From NCBI RefSeq assembly GCF_009805705.1, contig NZ_VSMB01000013.1, forward strand, positions 1 to 64,000: DNA of 64,000 nucleotides, written 5' to 3'. The notes under the pieces were generated by a model. That model was not told where the DNA came from, made no database searches, and saw nothing but the letters and a program-made list of their open reading frames with translations. The first letter of the stretch is position 1, and every line of letters begins with the position of its first letter. The position numbers and the translations under genes are program-made. Of the stretch, positions 53,698-63,019 are shown piece after piece. The stretch is from Ruania rhizosphaerae. GTDB taxonomy: Bacteria > Actinomycetota > Actinomycetes > Actinomycetales > Beutenbergiaceae.

Positions 53698-56600
53698 TCA
53701 GGCCTCCGCGAGCGCCTTGCGCAGTCGTTTCGGTGAGACGGGTTCGCTGGTGCCGAGTTGCTGGGCGAAGAAGCTCACGCGCAACTCTTCCAGCAGCCAC
53801 CGCACCTGCTCGAGCCGGAGGAGCCGGGCCGGGTCGTGCTCGGCGCTGCGCGCCGCCGCCCACCACGCATCCCGCAGCTCTCCGAGCTGCCAGGCCAGTG
53901 TCGCGTCCCGCCCGGGGTTCTCGGCGGCCTTCTGCAGGCGCACGACGGCGGAGCGTAGGTACCGAGGCAGGTCGCCCAATCGTTCGGGCGGGGTGGTGCT
54001 GAGGAACCCGTCGTGGATGAGCGCCGCCTGCTGGTCCCGCACATCGGTGAGCACGTCCAGCAGGGCCATCGAGGTGGTGGCCTTGATCTGGGCATCCAGC
54101 TCCCGGGAGACCGTCAGGGTGTCGGCGGCGATGCCGGCGAGGCGGTGGGTCTCGTCCTCCAGCTTGTCGCGCAGGCCGGTGGCGAGGGTCTCGAACGCGG
54201 ACCGGGTGCGCAGCCCCGCCAGGTCCGTGCCGGCGGTGAGGGAGGCGAGTGCCGCGCGCTGCAGCTCGGTCACCAAGGCATCGGTGCTCGCGTACGGGCT
54301 TGCGGCCAGGGCCAGGGAGCGCTGGGCGTCCCACCGGGAGGTCACCCGGCTGGTGGGCAGCACCAACCGCTGCAGGAGGAGCGCCCGGACGCCTTCGCGG
54401 TGCTGCAGTGCCTGTTCGCCGGCGTCGGTCAGCACGGTGAGCCGGACAGAACTGACGGCCCTGGGGAACTCCGTGCCAGATATGGCACGGAGTCGCCGTG
54501 AGCCTTCAGTTGTGTCCGCTGCCTCGTCCACCAGGGCCGGGTAGCCGCGCACTTCCAGCCCGCCCGGGCCGGTGGAGGTGACCGATGCCGGGATGGCATC
54601 GATCGATGGCCAGTCGGTCAGTCCGGTCTCCTCGGCGAGCCCCGGGGTGAGCCCAGCACCGGCTGGGGTGGAGGAGCCAGCAGTCTGGGCCCGACCTCGG
54701 CTGCGATCACCGCCGCGCCGATCACCGTTCCTGCGGTCCTTCGGCAGCGGGCCACCGGCCTCCCGCAACGCGCCTCGCACGGCGGAGCGGACGGCGTCGG
54801 CCGACTCCCGGGCGAGCCGGCGCTGCAGGGCCGCCAGATCGCTGCCGGTACCGAGCACCGCGCCACGCTCTGACTCCACCTGAAAGGTGACCTGCAGGTG
54901 GGCCGGGATCCGGGAGACGTCCACATCATCGGGACGTACCTCGACCTCGCGCACCTGCGCCGCGGCGGCGGCGAAGGCCTCCAGGAAGGAGGGGTCGCCG
55001 TCGGGGGCCACCTGGTCCCAGGCGGGGAGGCGGGCGACGATCTGCCTGGCGACATCGGGTGCAGGCACGAGCTCACGGCGGATCGGTTTGGGCAGCGCCC
55101 GGATGGTGGCGATGATCAATTCCTCGACCAGCCCTGGGACCAGCCAGTCGAAGCCCGCGGGCCGGACCTGGTTGAGCACTGCGACCGGGATGTGCACGGT
55201 GATGCCGTCGGTCTCGGTGCCGGGCTCGAACTGATAGGTCAGCGGCAGCGTGAGATCGCCCTGGTGCCAGGTGTCGGGAAAGGCATCCGGGTCGAGCTCA
55301 TCGGCCTGCGGCAGCAGCAGCTCGGTGGTGAAGGTGAGCAGGTCCGGCGTCTCGCGGCGGGCCTTCTTCCACCAGGAGTCGAAGTGCGCAGCTGTGGTGA
55401 CCTCACGCGGGATGCGCGCGTCGTAGAAGTCGTAGATGCCCTGGTCGTCGAGCAGCAGATCGTGGCGGCGCTCGCGGGCGGCCAGGGACTCCGCCTCGGC
55501 GAGGATCCGGGCGTTCTCGGCCACGAAGGCGTGGTGGGAGCGCCAGTCTCCTTCCACCAGTGCGCGGCGGATGAACATCTCCCGCGCGACCTCGGCGTCG
55601 ATCCGGCCGAGCGGCACCATCCGGTCGGCCACGATCGGCACCCCGTACAGGAGCACCTTCTCCTTGACCATCGCCGCACCGCGCTTGGCTGACCAGACCG
55701 GCTCGTTGTGGACGCGCTTGACCAGGTGCTCGGCCAGCGGTTCGGCCCATTCGGGTTTGATCCGGGCCACGGTGCGGGCGAATAGCCGCGAGGTCTCCAC
55801 CAGTTCCCCGGCCATCACCCAGGCGGGGTTCCTCTTGGCCAGATGGGATCCGGGGAAGATGACGAACCGGGTGCCGCGCGCGCCGGCGTACTCGCGGCGG
55901 CGCTCGTCCCAGGCGCCGATGTGGGAGAGGAGGCCGGCGAGGAGGGCCTGGTGGATGGCGTCGGCCTTCGCCTCGGCCTGCTCCTTGGTGTCGGTGGCCG
56001 GATCGTGCCGCTCGTGCCCCATCGGGAGCCCCAGCTGCTTGACCATCTGGCGGAGCTGGGAGTGCACGTCCTGCCACTCCCGGATGCGCAGGAAGTGCAG
56101 GAACTCGGCCTTGCACTGGCGACGGAACGCGGAGGAGGAGAGCTCGCGCTGCTGCTCGCTCAGGTAGCGCCAGAGGTTGAGGATGGCGAGGAAGTCCGAG
56201 GTGGGGTCGGCGAAGCGGCGGTGCTTCTCGTCGGCGGCTTGCTGGGCCTCGGCCGGCCGCTCACGCACGTCCTGCACGGACATCCCGGCCACGATCACCA
56301 TCACCTCGCGCAGGCAGCCCAGGCGTGCAGCCTCGGTGATCATCCGCCCCATCCGCGGGTCGATCGGGAGGTGGGCGAGCTGGCGCCCGGTCGAGGTCAG
56401 CTGGTTCGTTCGCGGATCGATCGCGCCCAGCTCGTGCAACAACTGCGTGCCGTCGCGGATCGCCCGCGGGTCGGGAGCGTCGAGGAAGTCGAAGGCACTG
56501 ATCTCCCCGAGCCCGGCGGCGGCCATCTGCAGGATCACCGACGCCAGCGAGGTGCGCAGGATCTCCGGTTCGGTGAACTCCGGGCGGCCGGAGTAGTCGC

Positions 56601-57966
56601 GCGCCGAGTACAGCCGGATGCAGATGCCGTCAGCCACGCGCCCGCAGCGCCCGGCTCGCTGGTTGGCGCTGGCCTGGCTGACCGGTTCGATCGGCAGACG
56701 CTGGACCTTGGTGCGGTTGGAGTAGCGGGAGATGCGGGCGGTACCGGTGTCGATCACGTACCGGATCCCGGGCACGGTCAGGGATGTCTCGGCCACATTG
56801 GTGGCGATCACGATCCGCCGGGTGGTGTGGGCCTCGAACACCCGGTGCTGCTCGGCTGCGGAGAGCCGGGCGTACAGCGGCACCACCTCGACGGCGTTCG
56901 CCGCATGCGCCGAGTTGCGCGCCGTTCCGGCCTTCACGTAGCGCGTGCCGAGGTGGGAGGCGAGGGCGTCGGTGGCATCGCGGATCTCGCGTTCGCCGGA
57001 GCAGAACACCAGGATGTCACCGGGGCCTTCGGCCATCAGCTCATCGGCGGCGACGCAGATGCCGGTGGACTGGTCGATGGCATCCTCGCCCCCAGTGACC
57101 GGAGGCTCGGGCGAGCCGCCGGGAGAGGAGGGGGCGCCGTCGTCGGGGTCCTCCACATCGGGAACGAGGGGCCGGTAGCGCACCTCGACCGGATACGTGC
57201 GACCGGAGACCTCGATCACCGGCGTCTCGCCGGCGGCCTTCGCGAAGTAGCCGGCGAACCGCTCGGAGTCGATCGTGGCGGAGGTGACGATCACCTTCAG
57301 ATCGGGGCGCTGGGGCAGGAGCTGGTGCAGGTAACCGAGCAGGAAGTCGATGTTGAGGGAGCGTTCGTGCGCCTCGTCCACGATGATCGTGTCGTAGCGG
57401 CGCAGCAGCGGGTCGCGCTGGATTTCGGCGAGCAGGATCCCGTCGGTCATCACCTTGACCAGGGTCTGCTCGGAGACCTGGTCGGTGAAGCGCACCTGGT
57501 ACCCCACAACCCCGCCGAGGGGGACGGAGAGCTCTTCGCTGAGGCGTTCGGCCACCGTGCGTGCGGCGATCCGGCGCGGCTGGGTGTGCCCGATCGTGCC
57601 ACCGATGCCGCGGCCGAGCTCCAGGCAGATCTTCGGGATCTGCGTGGTCTTCCCGGAGCCGGTGGCGCCGGCCACGATCACCACCTGGTGATCCCGGATC
57701 GCCGCGGCAATGTCCTCCACGCGCGCGCTCACCGGCAACTGGGGCGGGTAGGAGATGGCCGGGCGGGCGGCCTCCCGGGTGGCGATCAGTTCCGGCGACG
57801 GCGGCCGGTAGCCCTGATTCTTCGGATTCGGCCTGCGCTGGGGGTCACCTGAGCGGCCGCGGCGGGGGTCACCTGAGCGACCGCGGCGGGGGTTACCGGA
57901 ACGCCCGCGGCGCCGGGGCTGGTGATTCGGGCGCGCAGGTTCGGGGCGGGGGTTGGTCTCGCTCAC
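53698..57966 (-). CDS. hrpA: ATP-dependent RNA helicase HrpA
   Basis: 1422 residues. DEAH-box helicase core: Walker A GATGSGKTTQIPK (about 100-112), VDEAHERSLNIDFLL (about 198), TSATIDSERF, then NVAETSLTVPGIRYVIDTG and QRAGRCGR in the second RecA domain, the HA2/OB region and a long C-terminal DUF3418-type domain. It acts on structured RNA and stalled ribosomes in other bacteria. The N-terminal tail holds three RRGRSG(N/D)P repeats encoded by 24-base units. About residues 1151-1173 (TTEGSRRLRAISGTEF...) come from a palindromic repeat element read in frame, an insertion absent from typical family alignments as I remember them. The GTG at 57966 has only a weak ribosome site. Confidence 0.95.
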   Translation of the reverse strand: MSETNPRPEPARPNHQPRRRGRSGNPRRGRSGDPRRGRSGDPQRRPNPKNQGYRPPSPELIATREAARPAISYPPQLPVSARVEDIAAAIRDHQVVIVAGATGSGKTTQIPKICLELGRGIGGTIGHTQPRRIAARTVAERLSEELSVPLGGVVGYQVRFTDQVSEQTLVKVMTDGILLAEIQRDPLLRRYDTIIVDEAHERSLNIDFLLGYLHQLLPQRPDLKVIVTSATIDSERFAGYFAKAAGETPVIEVSGRTYPVEVRYRPLVPDVEDPDDGAPSSPGGSPEPPVTGGEDAIDQSTGICVAADELMAEGPGDILVFCSGEREIRDATDALASHLGTRYVKAGTARNSAHAANAVEVVPLYARLSAAEQHRVFEAHTTRRIVIATNVAETSLTVPGIRYVIDTGTARISRYSNRTKVQRLPIEPVSQASANQRAGRCGRVADGICIRLYSARDYSGRPEFTEPEILRTSLASVILQMAAAGLGEISAFDFLDAPDPRAIRDGTQLLHELGAIDPRTNQLTSTGRQLAHLPIDPRMGRMITEAARLGCLREVMVIVAGMSVQDVRERPAEAQQAADEKHRRFADPTSDFLAILNLWRYLSEQQRELSSSAFRRQCKAEFLHFLRIREWQDVHSQLRQMVKQLGLPMGHERHDPATDTKEQAEAKADAIHQALLAGLLSHIGAWDERRREYAGARGTRFVIFPGSHLAKRNPAWVMAGELVETSRLFARTVARIKPEWAEPLAEHLVKRVHNEPVWSAKRGAAMVKEKVLLYGVPIVADRMVPLGRIDAEVAREMFIRRALVEGDWRSHHAFVAENARILAEAESLAARERRHDLLLDDQGIYDFYDARIPREVTTAAHFDSWWKKARRETPDLLTFTTELLLPQADELDPDAFPDTWHQGDLTLPLTYQFEPGTETDGITVHIPVAVLNQVRPAGFDWLVPGLVEELIIATIRALPKPIRRELVPAPDVARQIVARLPAWDQVAPDGDPSFLEAFAAAAAQVREVEVRPDDVDVSRIPAHLQVTFQVESERGAVLGTGSDLAALQRRLARESADAVRSAVRGALREAGGPLPKDRRNGDRRGGDRSRGRAQTAGSSTPAGAGLTPGLAEETGLTDWPSIDAIPASVTSTGPGGLEVRGYPALVDEAADTTEGSRRLRAISGTEFPRAVSSVRLTVLTDAGEQALQHREGVRALLLQRLVLPTSRVTSRWDAQRSLALAASPYASTDALVTELQRAALASLTAGTDLAGLRTRSAFETLATGLRDKLEDETHRLAGIAADTLTVSRELDAQIKATTSMALLDVLTDVRDQQAALIHDGFLSTTPPERLGDLPRYLRSAVVRLQKAAENPGRDATLAWQLGELRDAWWAAARSAEHDPARLLRLEQVRWLLEELRVSFFAQQLGTSEPVSPKRLRKALAEA
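54444..54517 (-). repeat. long palindromic repeat, copy 2, inside hrpA
   Basis: Inner stem CTCCGTGCCA / TGGCACGGAG (54469-54492) and outer stem GGACAGAACTGA / TCAGTTGTGTCC (54444-54455 with 54506-54517, one mismatch). It matches the element at 20436-20513. It preserves the hrpA reading frame and contributes about 22-24 residues. Confidence 0.85.
57841..57912 (-). repeat. three 24-bp repeats in the 5' end of hrpA
   Basis: Three consecutive 24-base units starting with GGGGT(C/T)ACC at 57841, 57865 and 57889. The first two differ at one base; the third is more diverged. Each encodes one RRGRSG(N/D)P unit of the basic N-terminal tail. Confidence 0.85.
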
Positions 57967-58171
57967 TCGTTCGTTGGCTCGGGGTCGGAGTCTGGGCGTG
58001 CTCGGCCCATTCTCCCTGATGTGTCAGCACCTTTTCCTGACAGGGCTCGCTTGGTGCCGGTGCGAGCCACGCTGCCGGCTGTCCACGGTCTCCGAACACT
58101 GTGACCTGCTTCACCACCATATCGACGTTGGATTTCGGAACAGGGGCGGGGTGAGGGGTGTTGGGCCTGTT

Positions 58172-59518
58172 GTGAGATCCCCTGCGCCGAACGCCTCCCC
58201 CGCATCAGAGCCGACCGCCCCCGCCGTGCCCGTCCAGGAGCGACTCGGGTTCGGATTCGTGCTGCTGCTGAGCGCGCTCGTGGCCGTCGGACCTCTCACC
58301 ATCGACCTCTACCTCGCGGCCTTCCCGCAGATCGTGACCGACCTGCGCACCACGCAGGCGAGCGTCCAGCTGACGATGACCGCCACGCTGGCGGGTCTCG
58401 CAGTCGGGCAGATCGTCGTCGGATCGCTCTCTGACTCCTACGGTCGCCGCCGCCCGATGCTCATCGCGTTGGTGGTGTACGTGCTCGCGTCGGTCGCGAT
58501 CATCGGCGTGCAGAGTGTGGAGATGCTGACTGTTCTGCGGGTGGTGCAGGGCCTGAGCGGGGCGGCCGGGATGGTGCTGGCACTCGCTGTCGTCCGCGAC
58601 AGGTTCGGCGGCCTGGGCATCGGCACCGTGATCTCCCGGCTGATGCTCGTGGTCGGTGTCGCGCCGATCCTCGCCCCCACGCTCGGTGCCCAGATCCTGC
58701 ATTTCGGCAGCTGGCGGATGATGTTCGCCGTGCTGGCCCTCTTCGGGTCGGTGCTGCTGGTCGTCGCCGCCATCTTCCTCAAGGAGTCACTCCCGCCGGA
58801 GCGCCGCCGCAGCGCCGGAGTCGGGGCAGCGCTGGTGTCCTACCGTTCACTGCTGACCGACTGGTCCTTCATCGGTGCGGTGCTCATGGGTGCGATGTAC
58901 ATGGGTGCCCTGTTCACCTACGTCTCCTCCTCGACCTTCGTGTTCCAGGAGGGGTTCGGCCTCACGGCCAGCGAGTTCGGCTACATCTTCGGCGCCGGGG
59001 CGCTCGCGGTGACCATCGGATCCCAGATCAACGGTGCACTCGTGCGCAGGGTCCGTCCGGAACGCATCGTGACGGCGGCCATCGCCACGGGCTGGGCGCT
59101 CGCCTTGGCACTGTTGGTCGTCACGCTCGTGGTGGCCGAGGGAGAGGGGTTCTGGCTGCTGCTCGCCTTCCTCGTCCCGACCCTGGGGACCGTCGGGTTC
59201 GTGATGCCCTCGGTTCCGGCGATCGTGCTCGAGCACAACGGCCACCGGGCCGGCTCCGCCGCCGCCCTCAACGGCGCGATGGGGTTCGTCATGGGAGCCC
59301 TCATCTCCCCGGTCAGCGGACTGCTCGGGGGAACCGCCCTGGCGATGGCGGCCGTGATGTTCACCGTCATCAGCATCGCCGGCATCCTGCTGCTGGCCGT
59401 GCGGCGGCAGTGGCGCCGAGCCGAGCGTGACCGTGTGGCGGCACTCTCGGCTGCCGTCTCGGCGCAGGCAACGCAGGAGGAACCGGCGGATGTCGAGCGG
59501 GAGGCCGTCGGTCGCTGA
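58172..59518 (+). CDS. Bcr/CflA-family drug efflux transporter (MFS)
   Basis: About 448 residues with 12 membrane helices. Seen are RLGFGFVLLLSALVAVGPLTIDLYLAAFPQI, GQIVVGSLSDSYGRRRPML (MFS motif A) and VVQGLSGAAGMVLALAVVRDRF, all typical of Bcr/CflA multidrug exporters. It uses the proton gradient to expel compounds. The start is uncertain: GTG 58172, or GTG 58151 with AGGGGCGG upstream, both well before the first helix. It is divergent from hrpA. Confidence 0.9.
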   Translation: MRSPAPNASPASEPTAPAVPVQERLGFGFVLLLSALVAVGPLTIDLYLAAFPQIVTDLRTTQASVQLTMTATLAGLAVGQIVVGSLSDSYGRRRPMLIALVVYVLASVAIIGVQSVEMLTVLRVVQGLSGAAGMVLALAVVRDRFGGLGIGTVISRLMLVVGVAPILAPTLGAQILHFGSWRMMFAVLALFGSVLLVVAAIFLKESLPPERRRSAGVGAALVSYRSLLTDWSFIGAVLMGAMYMGALFTYVSSSTFVFQEGFGLTASEFGYIFGAGALAVTIGSQINGALVRRVRPERIVTAAIATGWALALALLVVTLVVAEGEGFWLLLAFLVPTLGTVGFVMPSVPAIVLEHNGHRAGSAAALNGAMGFVMGALISPVSGLLGGTALAMAAVMFTVISIAGILLLAVRRQWRRAERDRVAALSAAVSAQATQEEPADVEREAVGR

Positions 59519-59536
59519 GACGCCCTCCCACCGGTG

Positions 59537-60598
59537 TTAGCCCGTTGTGGTGGCGACCGGCCGTGGACCGAGCGCTGCCGACCCGAGCAGCCGGCCGTGG
59601 GTGATGCGGTCAAGGTTGCGCGCGTAGATGCGGTGGCGGTCAGCCTCGCCGATGTCGAGCGCATCGATGATCCGGATCATCTCGCGGATGTACATCGGGC
59701 CGCCCTCGGGATCGAATGGGCAGTCCGAGGCGAACAGGACCCGCTCACTGCCGAAGAAATCCAGACCGCATCGTGTGCCGATCGCTGAACCGGAGAGCGC
59801 GGTGTCGGCATAGAAGGAGCGGAAGTAGTCGATCGGCTCCTGGGTGAGAGCGTCCAAGGCGGCTCGGGGCCCGTCACCGTGGGTGCGGCTGCCGAACTGA
59901 TCGGCCCATCCCAGTCTGACCCGTCCCTCCAGGAACGGGATCATCGCCCCCATGTGATGGGTGATGATCGCCAGGTTCGGGTAGCGTTCGAGCACGCCCG
60001 AGAAGACGAGTCGGGCCATGGCGGCGCTGCTCTCGTAGGGCCACCCGAGGGCCCACCAGATCTCGTACTGTGAGGTCGTCTCGGTGGCGTAGTCGGGTGT
60101 CCTGGCTGATCTTGTCGGATGCAGCCAGATCGGTAGGTCGCGCCGCGACATCTCCGCATAGAGCGGCTCGAAGCGGGCGTCGTCGATGGGTAGTCCGTTC
60201 ATGTTGGTGAACATCTGCACTCCGACCGCGCCGAGGGTGTCGATCGCGTAGTGCAGCTCCGCCAATGCGGCCGGCACATTGTTCAGCGGCAGCGAGGCGA
60301 CGAAGGCCGGAAACCGGCCCGGGTGCTCTTCGACCAGCTCGGCGAGGGTCTCGTTGGCCAGGCGAGCGAGTGCTGCTGATTCCTCGGGAGGCGCCAGCAG
60401 CTCGATGGGTGGTGACGAGAGAGTGAGGACCTGCTGGTACTCCGGCCCGAACTCCTCCATCATTGCCAGTCGTGCCTCGATGTCGTGCAGCGCTGGAAGG
60501 TCGAGCCATCGGGTCAGCGCACGTGGGTCGGTCACCAGTTCCCGCATCGCCGCGAAGTAGCGCGGTGGGAGCACGTGACTGAACGCATCGATCTTCAT
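59537..60598 (-). CDS. amidohydrolase family 2 (ACMSD-like) protein
   Basis: 353 residues, TIM-barrel metal hydrolase or decarboxylase. The N-terminus MKIDAFSHVLPP corresponds to the usual E/D-x-H-x-H metal motif, but the first His is Phe (D4, F6, H8). Other landmarks are NMNGLPIDDARFEPLYAEM, IWLHPTR (His), IITHHMGAMIPF (His) and FASDCPFDPEGG (Asp). Relatives include aminocarboxymuconate-semialdehyde and gamma-resorcylate decarboxylases. The ATG overlaps the upstream permease stop by four bases, so it is translated with the transporter and probably acts on its substrate, perhaps an aromatic or dicarboxylic acid. Confidence 0.9.
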   Translation of the reverse strand: MKIDAFSHVLPPRYFAAMRELVTDPRALTRWLDLPALHDIEARLAMMEEFGPEYQQVLTLSSPPIELLAPPEESAALARLANETLAELVEEHPGRFPAFVASLPLNNVPAALAELHYAIDTLGAVGVQMFTNMNGLPIDDARFEPLYAEMSRRDLPIWLHPTRSARTPDYATETTSQYEIWWALGWPYESSAAMARLVFSGVLERYPNLAIITHHMGAMIPFLEGRVRLGWADQFGSRTHGDGPRAALDALTQEPIDYFRSFYADTALSGSAIGTRCGLDFFGSERVLFASDCPFDPEGGPMYIREMIRIIDALDIGEADRHRIYARNLDRITHGRLLGSAALGPRPVATTTG

Positions 60599-61413
60599 GA
60601 CTTCTCCTTGCTCGTATCCGGCACCCAGCCGGTCAGTGCCCGGTCGACCATCTGGACGAGTCCGACGGCGCCGAGGGCCACGACGATGATGACGATCAGC
60701 ACTGCGAGCACCGCTGCTCCGTCAAAGGACTTTCCTGCCTGGGTGACCAGCCGGCCCAGCCCGGTCACGGCGATGAACATCTCGCCGTTGATCATGCCGA
60801 GGACGGCGCGCCCCATCCCGAGCCGGATTCCAGCGAGCATCGTCGGGAGCGCAGCCGGGACGATTACCCGGGTGACGAGTTGCCACTCCGAGGCGCCGTA
60901 GCTGCGCCCCATCTCGAGCATCGCTGCCGGAACGTTCTGTACGGCAGAGGCGGTGTTGATGATCATCACGAAGGTGGAGTACATGACCACGACGGCGATG
61001 ATCGACCCCTGCCCGGCGCCGAAGATCGAGAAGAAGATGGGGGCGAAGACCAAGGACGGTGCTGTCAGGAGCGCATAGACATAGACACCGAGGGCTGCAC
61101 GCACCCGCCAGTACCGGCCCATGGCCGTTCCCACGACGATCCCGATGACCAGTGAGATGGTGAAGCCGGCCACGAGGTTGCTGAGGCTGACCGCGAGGTT
61201 CCCGACGATGTCGCCCCGGCCGATCATCTCCATGAGCGTGCCGACCACGACCGTGAACGGCGGGAAGAACGGGAGCGCGAACACGCGGCCGACCAGTTCC
61301 CAGGCGAGTACGCCGAGAGTCAGGGACAGGGCGCTCATTCCGACACCGCCCAGCCGGAATCGGGGAACGGAGCGGGAGGTGCGCGGCGTGGTGCTCTGTG
61401 CGATGGCGGTCAT
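60595..61413 (-). CDS. ABC transporter permease (NitT/TauT type), second permease
   Basis: 272 residues from the ATG at 61413, which overlaps the ATPase stop by four bases. Six helices and the coupling loop GRSYGASEWQLVTRVIVPAALPTMLAGIRLGMGRA are as in SsuC/TauC. It pairs with the other permease of the operon (62201-63019), probably as a heterodimer. Confidence 0.93.
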   Translation of the reverse strand: MTAIAQSTTPRTSRSVPRFRLGGVGMSALSLTLGVLAWELVGRVFALPFFPPFTVVVGTLMEMIGRGDIVGNLAVSLSNLVAGFTISLVIGIVVGTAMGRYWRVRAALGVYVYALLTAPSLVFAPIFFSIFGAGQGSIIAVVVMYSTFVMIINTASAVQNVPAAMLEMGRSYGASEWQLVTRVIVPAALPTMLAGIRLGMGRAVLGMINGEMFIAVTGLGRLVTQAGKSFDGAAVLAVLIVIIVVALGAVGLVQMVDRALTGWVPDTSKEKS

Positions 61414-62204
61414 CGCACGGCCTCGACGGCACGATGCTCGCTGTGCATGGATCGCAGTTGGTCCCACAGGTGCGCGGTGATCTCGGTGTACTCCCGCGAT
61501 CGCTCGAGCCCACCGACGTCGCTGGACCGGGGCCGTGCGAGCGGGACCTCGACGATCTCGGAGATCTGCCCGGGCCGGGCACTCATCAGCACCACCCGGT
61601 CGCCGAGCAGGACTGCCTCCTCCATCGAGTGCGTCACGAACACGACGGTGAGCCGGTTGCGCTCCCAGATGCTGAGCAGCTCCTCCTGCAACAGTCGGCG
61701 GGTCTGCTCGTCGACGGCGCCGAACGGTTCATCCATGAGCAGGATCTGCGGATCGACCGCGAGTGCCCGCGCGATGCCGACCCGTTGCTGCATGCCACCG
61801 GAGAGCTCACCGGGCCGCTTGGACTCGAAACCGGACAGGCCCACCATCTCGATGAGTTCCTGAGCCCGCTCTTCTCGGGCGCGGCGTTCGGTACCCCGCA
61901 GCCGTAGTCCGAAGCACACGTTGTCCATGACCGTGGCCCACGGCAGGAGTGCGAAGTTCTGGAACACCATGCTGCGATCCGGGCCCGGCCCGGTCACAGC
62001 CTTGCCGTCGATGGTGATCGTTCCCCCATCCCAGCCCTGCAGGCCGGCGATCATCTTGAGCATCGTCGTCTTGCCGCAGCCACTGGGGCCGAGCAGGGTG
62101 AGGAACTCGTTGTCGTTCACCGTCAGGTCCACACCACCGAGGGCGTGGACGGGTGTGCCGTCCTGGCTGGTGAAGGTCTTGGTGAGCTGATTGATCTCGA
62201 TCAT
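61410..62204 (-). CDS. ABC transporter ATP-binding protein (NitT/TauT type)
   Basis: 264 residues. Walker A GPSGCGKTT, Q-loop FQNFALLPW, signature LSGGMQQR, Walker B ILLMDEPFGAVD and the switch His in FVTHSMEEA are all intact. The ATG at 62204 has AGGAAAGG upstream and overlaps the first permease stop by four bases. Confidence 0.95.
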   Translation of the reverse strand: MIEINQLTKTFTSQDGTPVHALGGVDLTVNDNEFLTLLGPSGCGKTTMLKMIAGLQGWDGGTITIDGKAVTGPGPDRSMVFQNFALLPWATVMDNVCFGLRLRGTERRAREERAQELIEMVGLSGFESKRPGELSGGMQQRVGIARALAVDPQILLMDEPFGAVDEQTRRLLQEELLSIWERNRLTVVFVTHSMEEAVLLGDRVVLMSARPGQISEIVEVPLARPRSSDVGGLERSREYTEITAHLWDQLRSMHSEHRAVEAVR

Positions 62205-63019
62205 GAACGTGCCTTTCCTGCCGAGGGCGCCCAGGGGGCGATCCGCCGTTCCAGCCACTGGGCGGCGGAGATGAGGACGAGTGCTTCGGCGATGATCGCC
62301 ACGATCACCGCGTACAGGGCCGGGCCGTTGAAGCTCCCGCGGTACTCGAGGATGAGGCCGCCGAGGGCCAGGGAGACCATGAGCAGCTCCACGATCACCA
62401 TCCCGGTGACCGCTCGGCCCAGTCCGAGCCGGATCCCGGTCATGATCGACGGCAGCGCTCCGGGCAGCAGGATCTCCCGCCAGATCTGCGCTTCACCTGC
62501 GCCGAAGGTGCGGGCCATCTGTATCAGTGAAGGATCCACCTGCCGGATGCCTGCCCGGACATTGACGATGATCATCACCACCGCGAACAACGTCACCAGG
62601 ATCACCCGGGAGAGGAGGCCGAATCCGACGGACATCACCAGCAGCGGGATGATCGCTGCCATGGGGGTGACGAGCAGGATGTTGAGGTAGACGTTCGAGA
62701 GCCGTTCGAGGGTGCGGAACCGGCCGAGCACGATACCGGTCGGCACTCCGATGGCGACGGCCGCGGCAAAGCCGAGGACCAGCGCCTGGTTGGAGACGAC
62801 GAACGCCTCCCAGAACTCGGCGCTCACGAGCGTCGGCACCAGGGCTGCCACGGTCTCGGTGAAGGTCGGCACCAGCAGGCCGCCGAAGAACGTGCCGTAG
62901 ATCTGCCAGCCGATCGCGAAGAGTGCGAACGTCAGAATCTGGTATGTGAGCGGACTGTCCAGGCGGTTCAGCATCGCCGGGCGGGCAGACCGTTCGGGCT
63001 CGTGCGTGAGACTTGTCAT
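62201..63019 (-). CDS. ABC transporter permease (NitT/TauT type), first permease
   Basis: 272 residues with six helices and the coupling segment ARTFGAGEAQIWREILLPGALPSIMTGIRLGLGRAV. Same family as the second permease but clearly diverged from it. Its ATG overlaps the binding-protein stop by four bases. All five genes of this operon are linked by such overlaps. Confidence 0.93.
   Translation of the reverse strand: MTSLTHEPERSARPAMLNRLDSPLTYQILTFALFAIGWQIYGTFFGGLLVPTFTETVAALVPTLVSAEFWEAFVVSNQALVLGFAAAVAIGVPTGIVLGRFRTLERLSNVYLNILLVTPMAAIIPLLVMSVGFGLLSRVILVTLFAVVMIIVNVRAGIRQVDPSLIQMARTFGAGEAQIWREILLPGALPSIMTGIRLGLGRAVTGMVIVELLMVSLALGGLILEYRGSFNGPALYAVIVAIIAEALVLISAAQWLERRIAPWAPSAGKARS

Noticed and set aside
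55843-57852. 669-residue plus-strand frame over hrpA
   Set aside because: Shadow of the DEAH helicase on the minus strand; no motif of its own.
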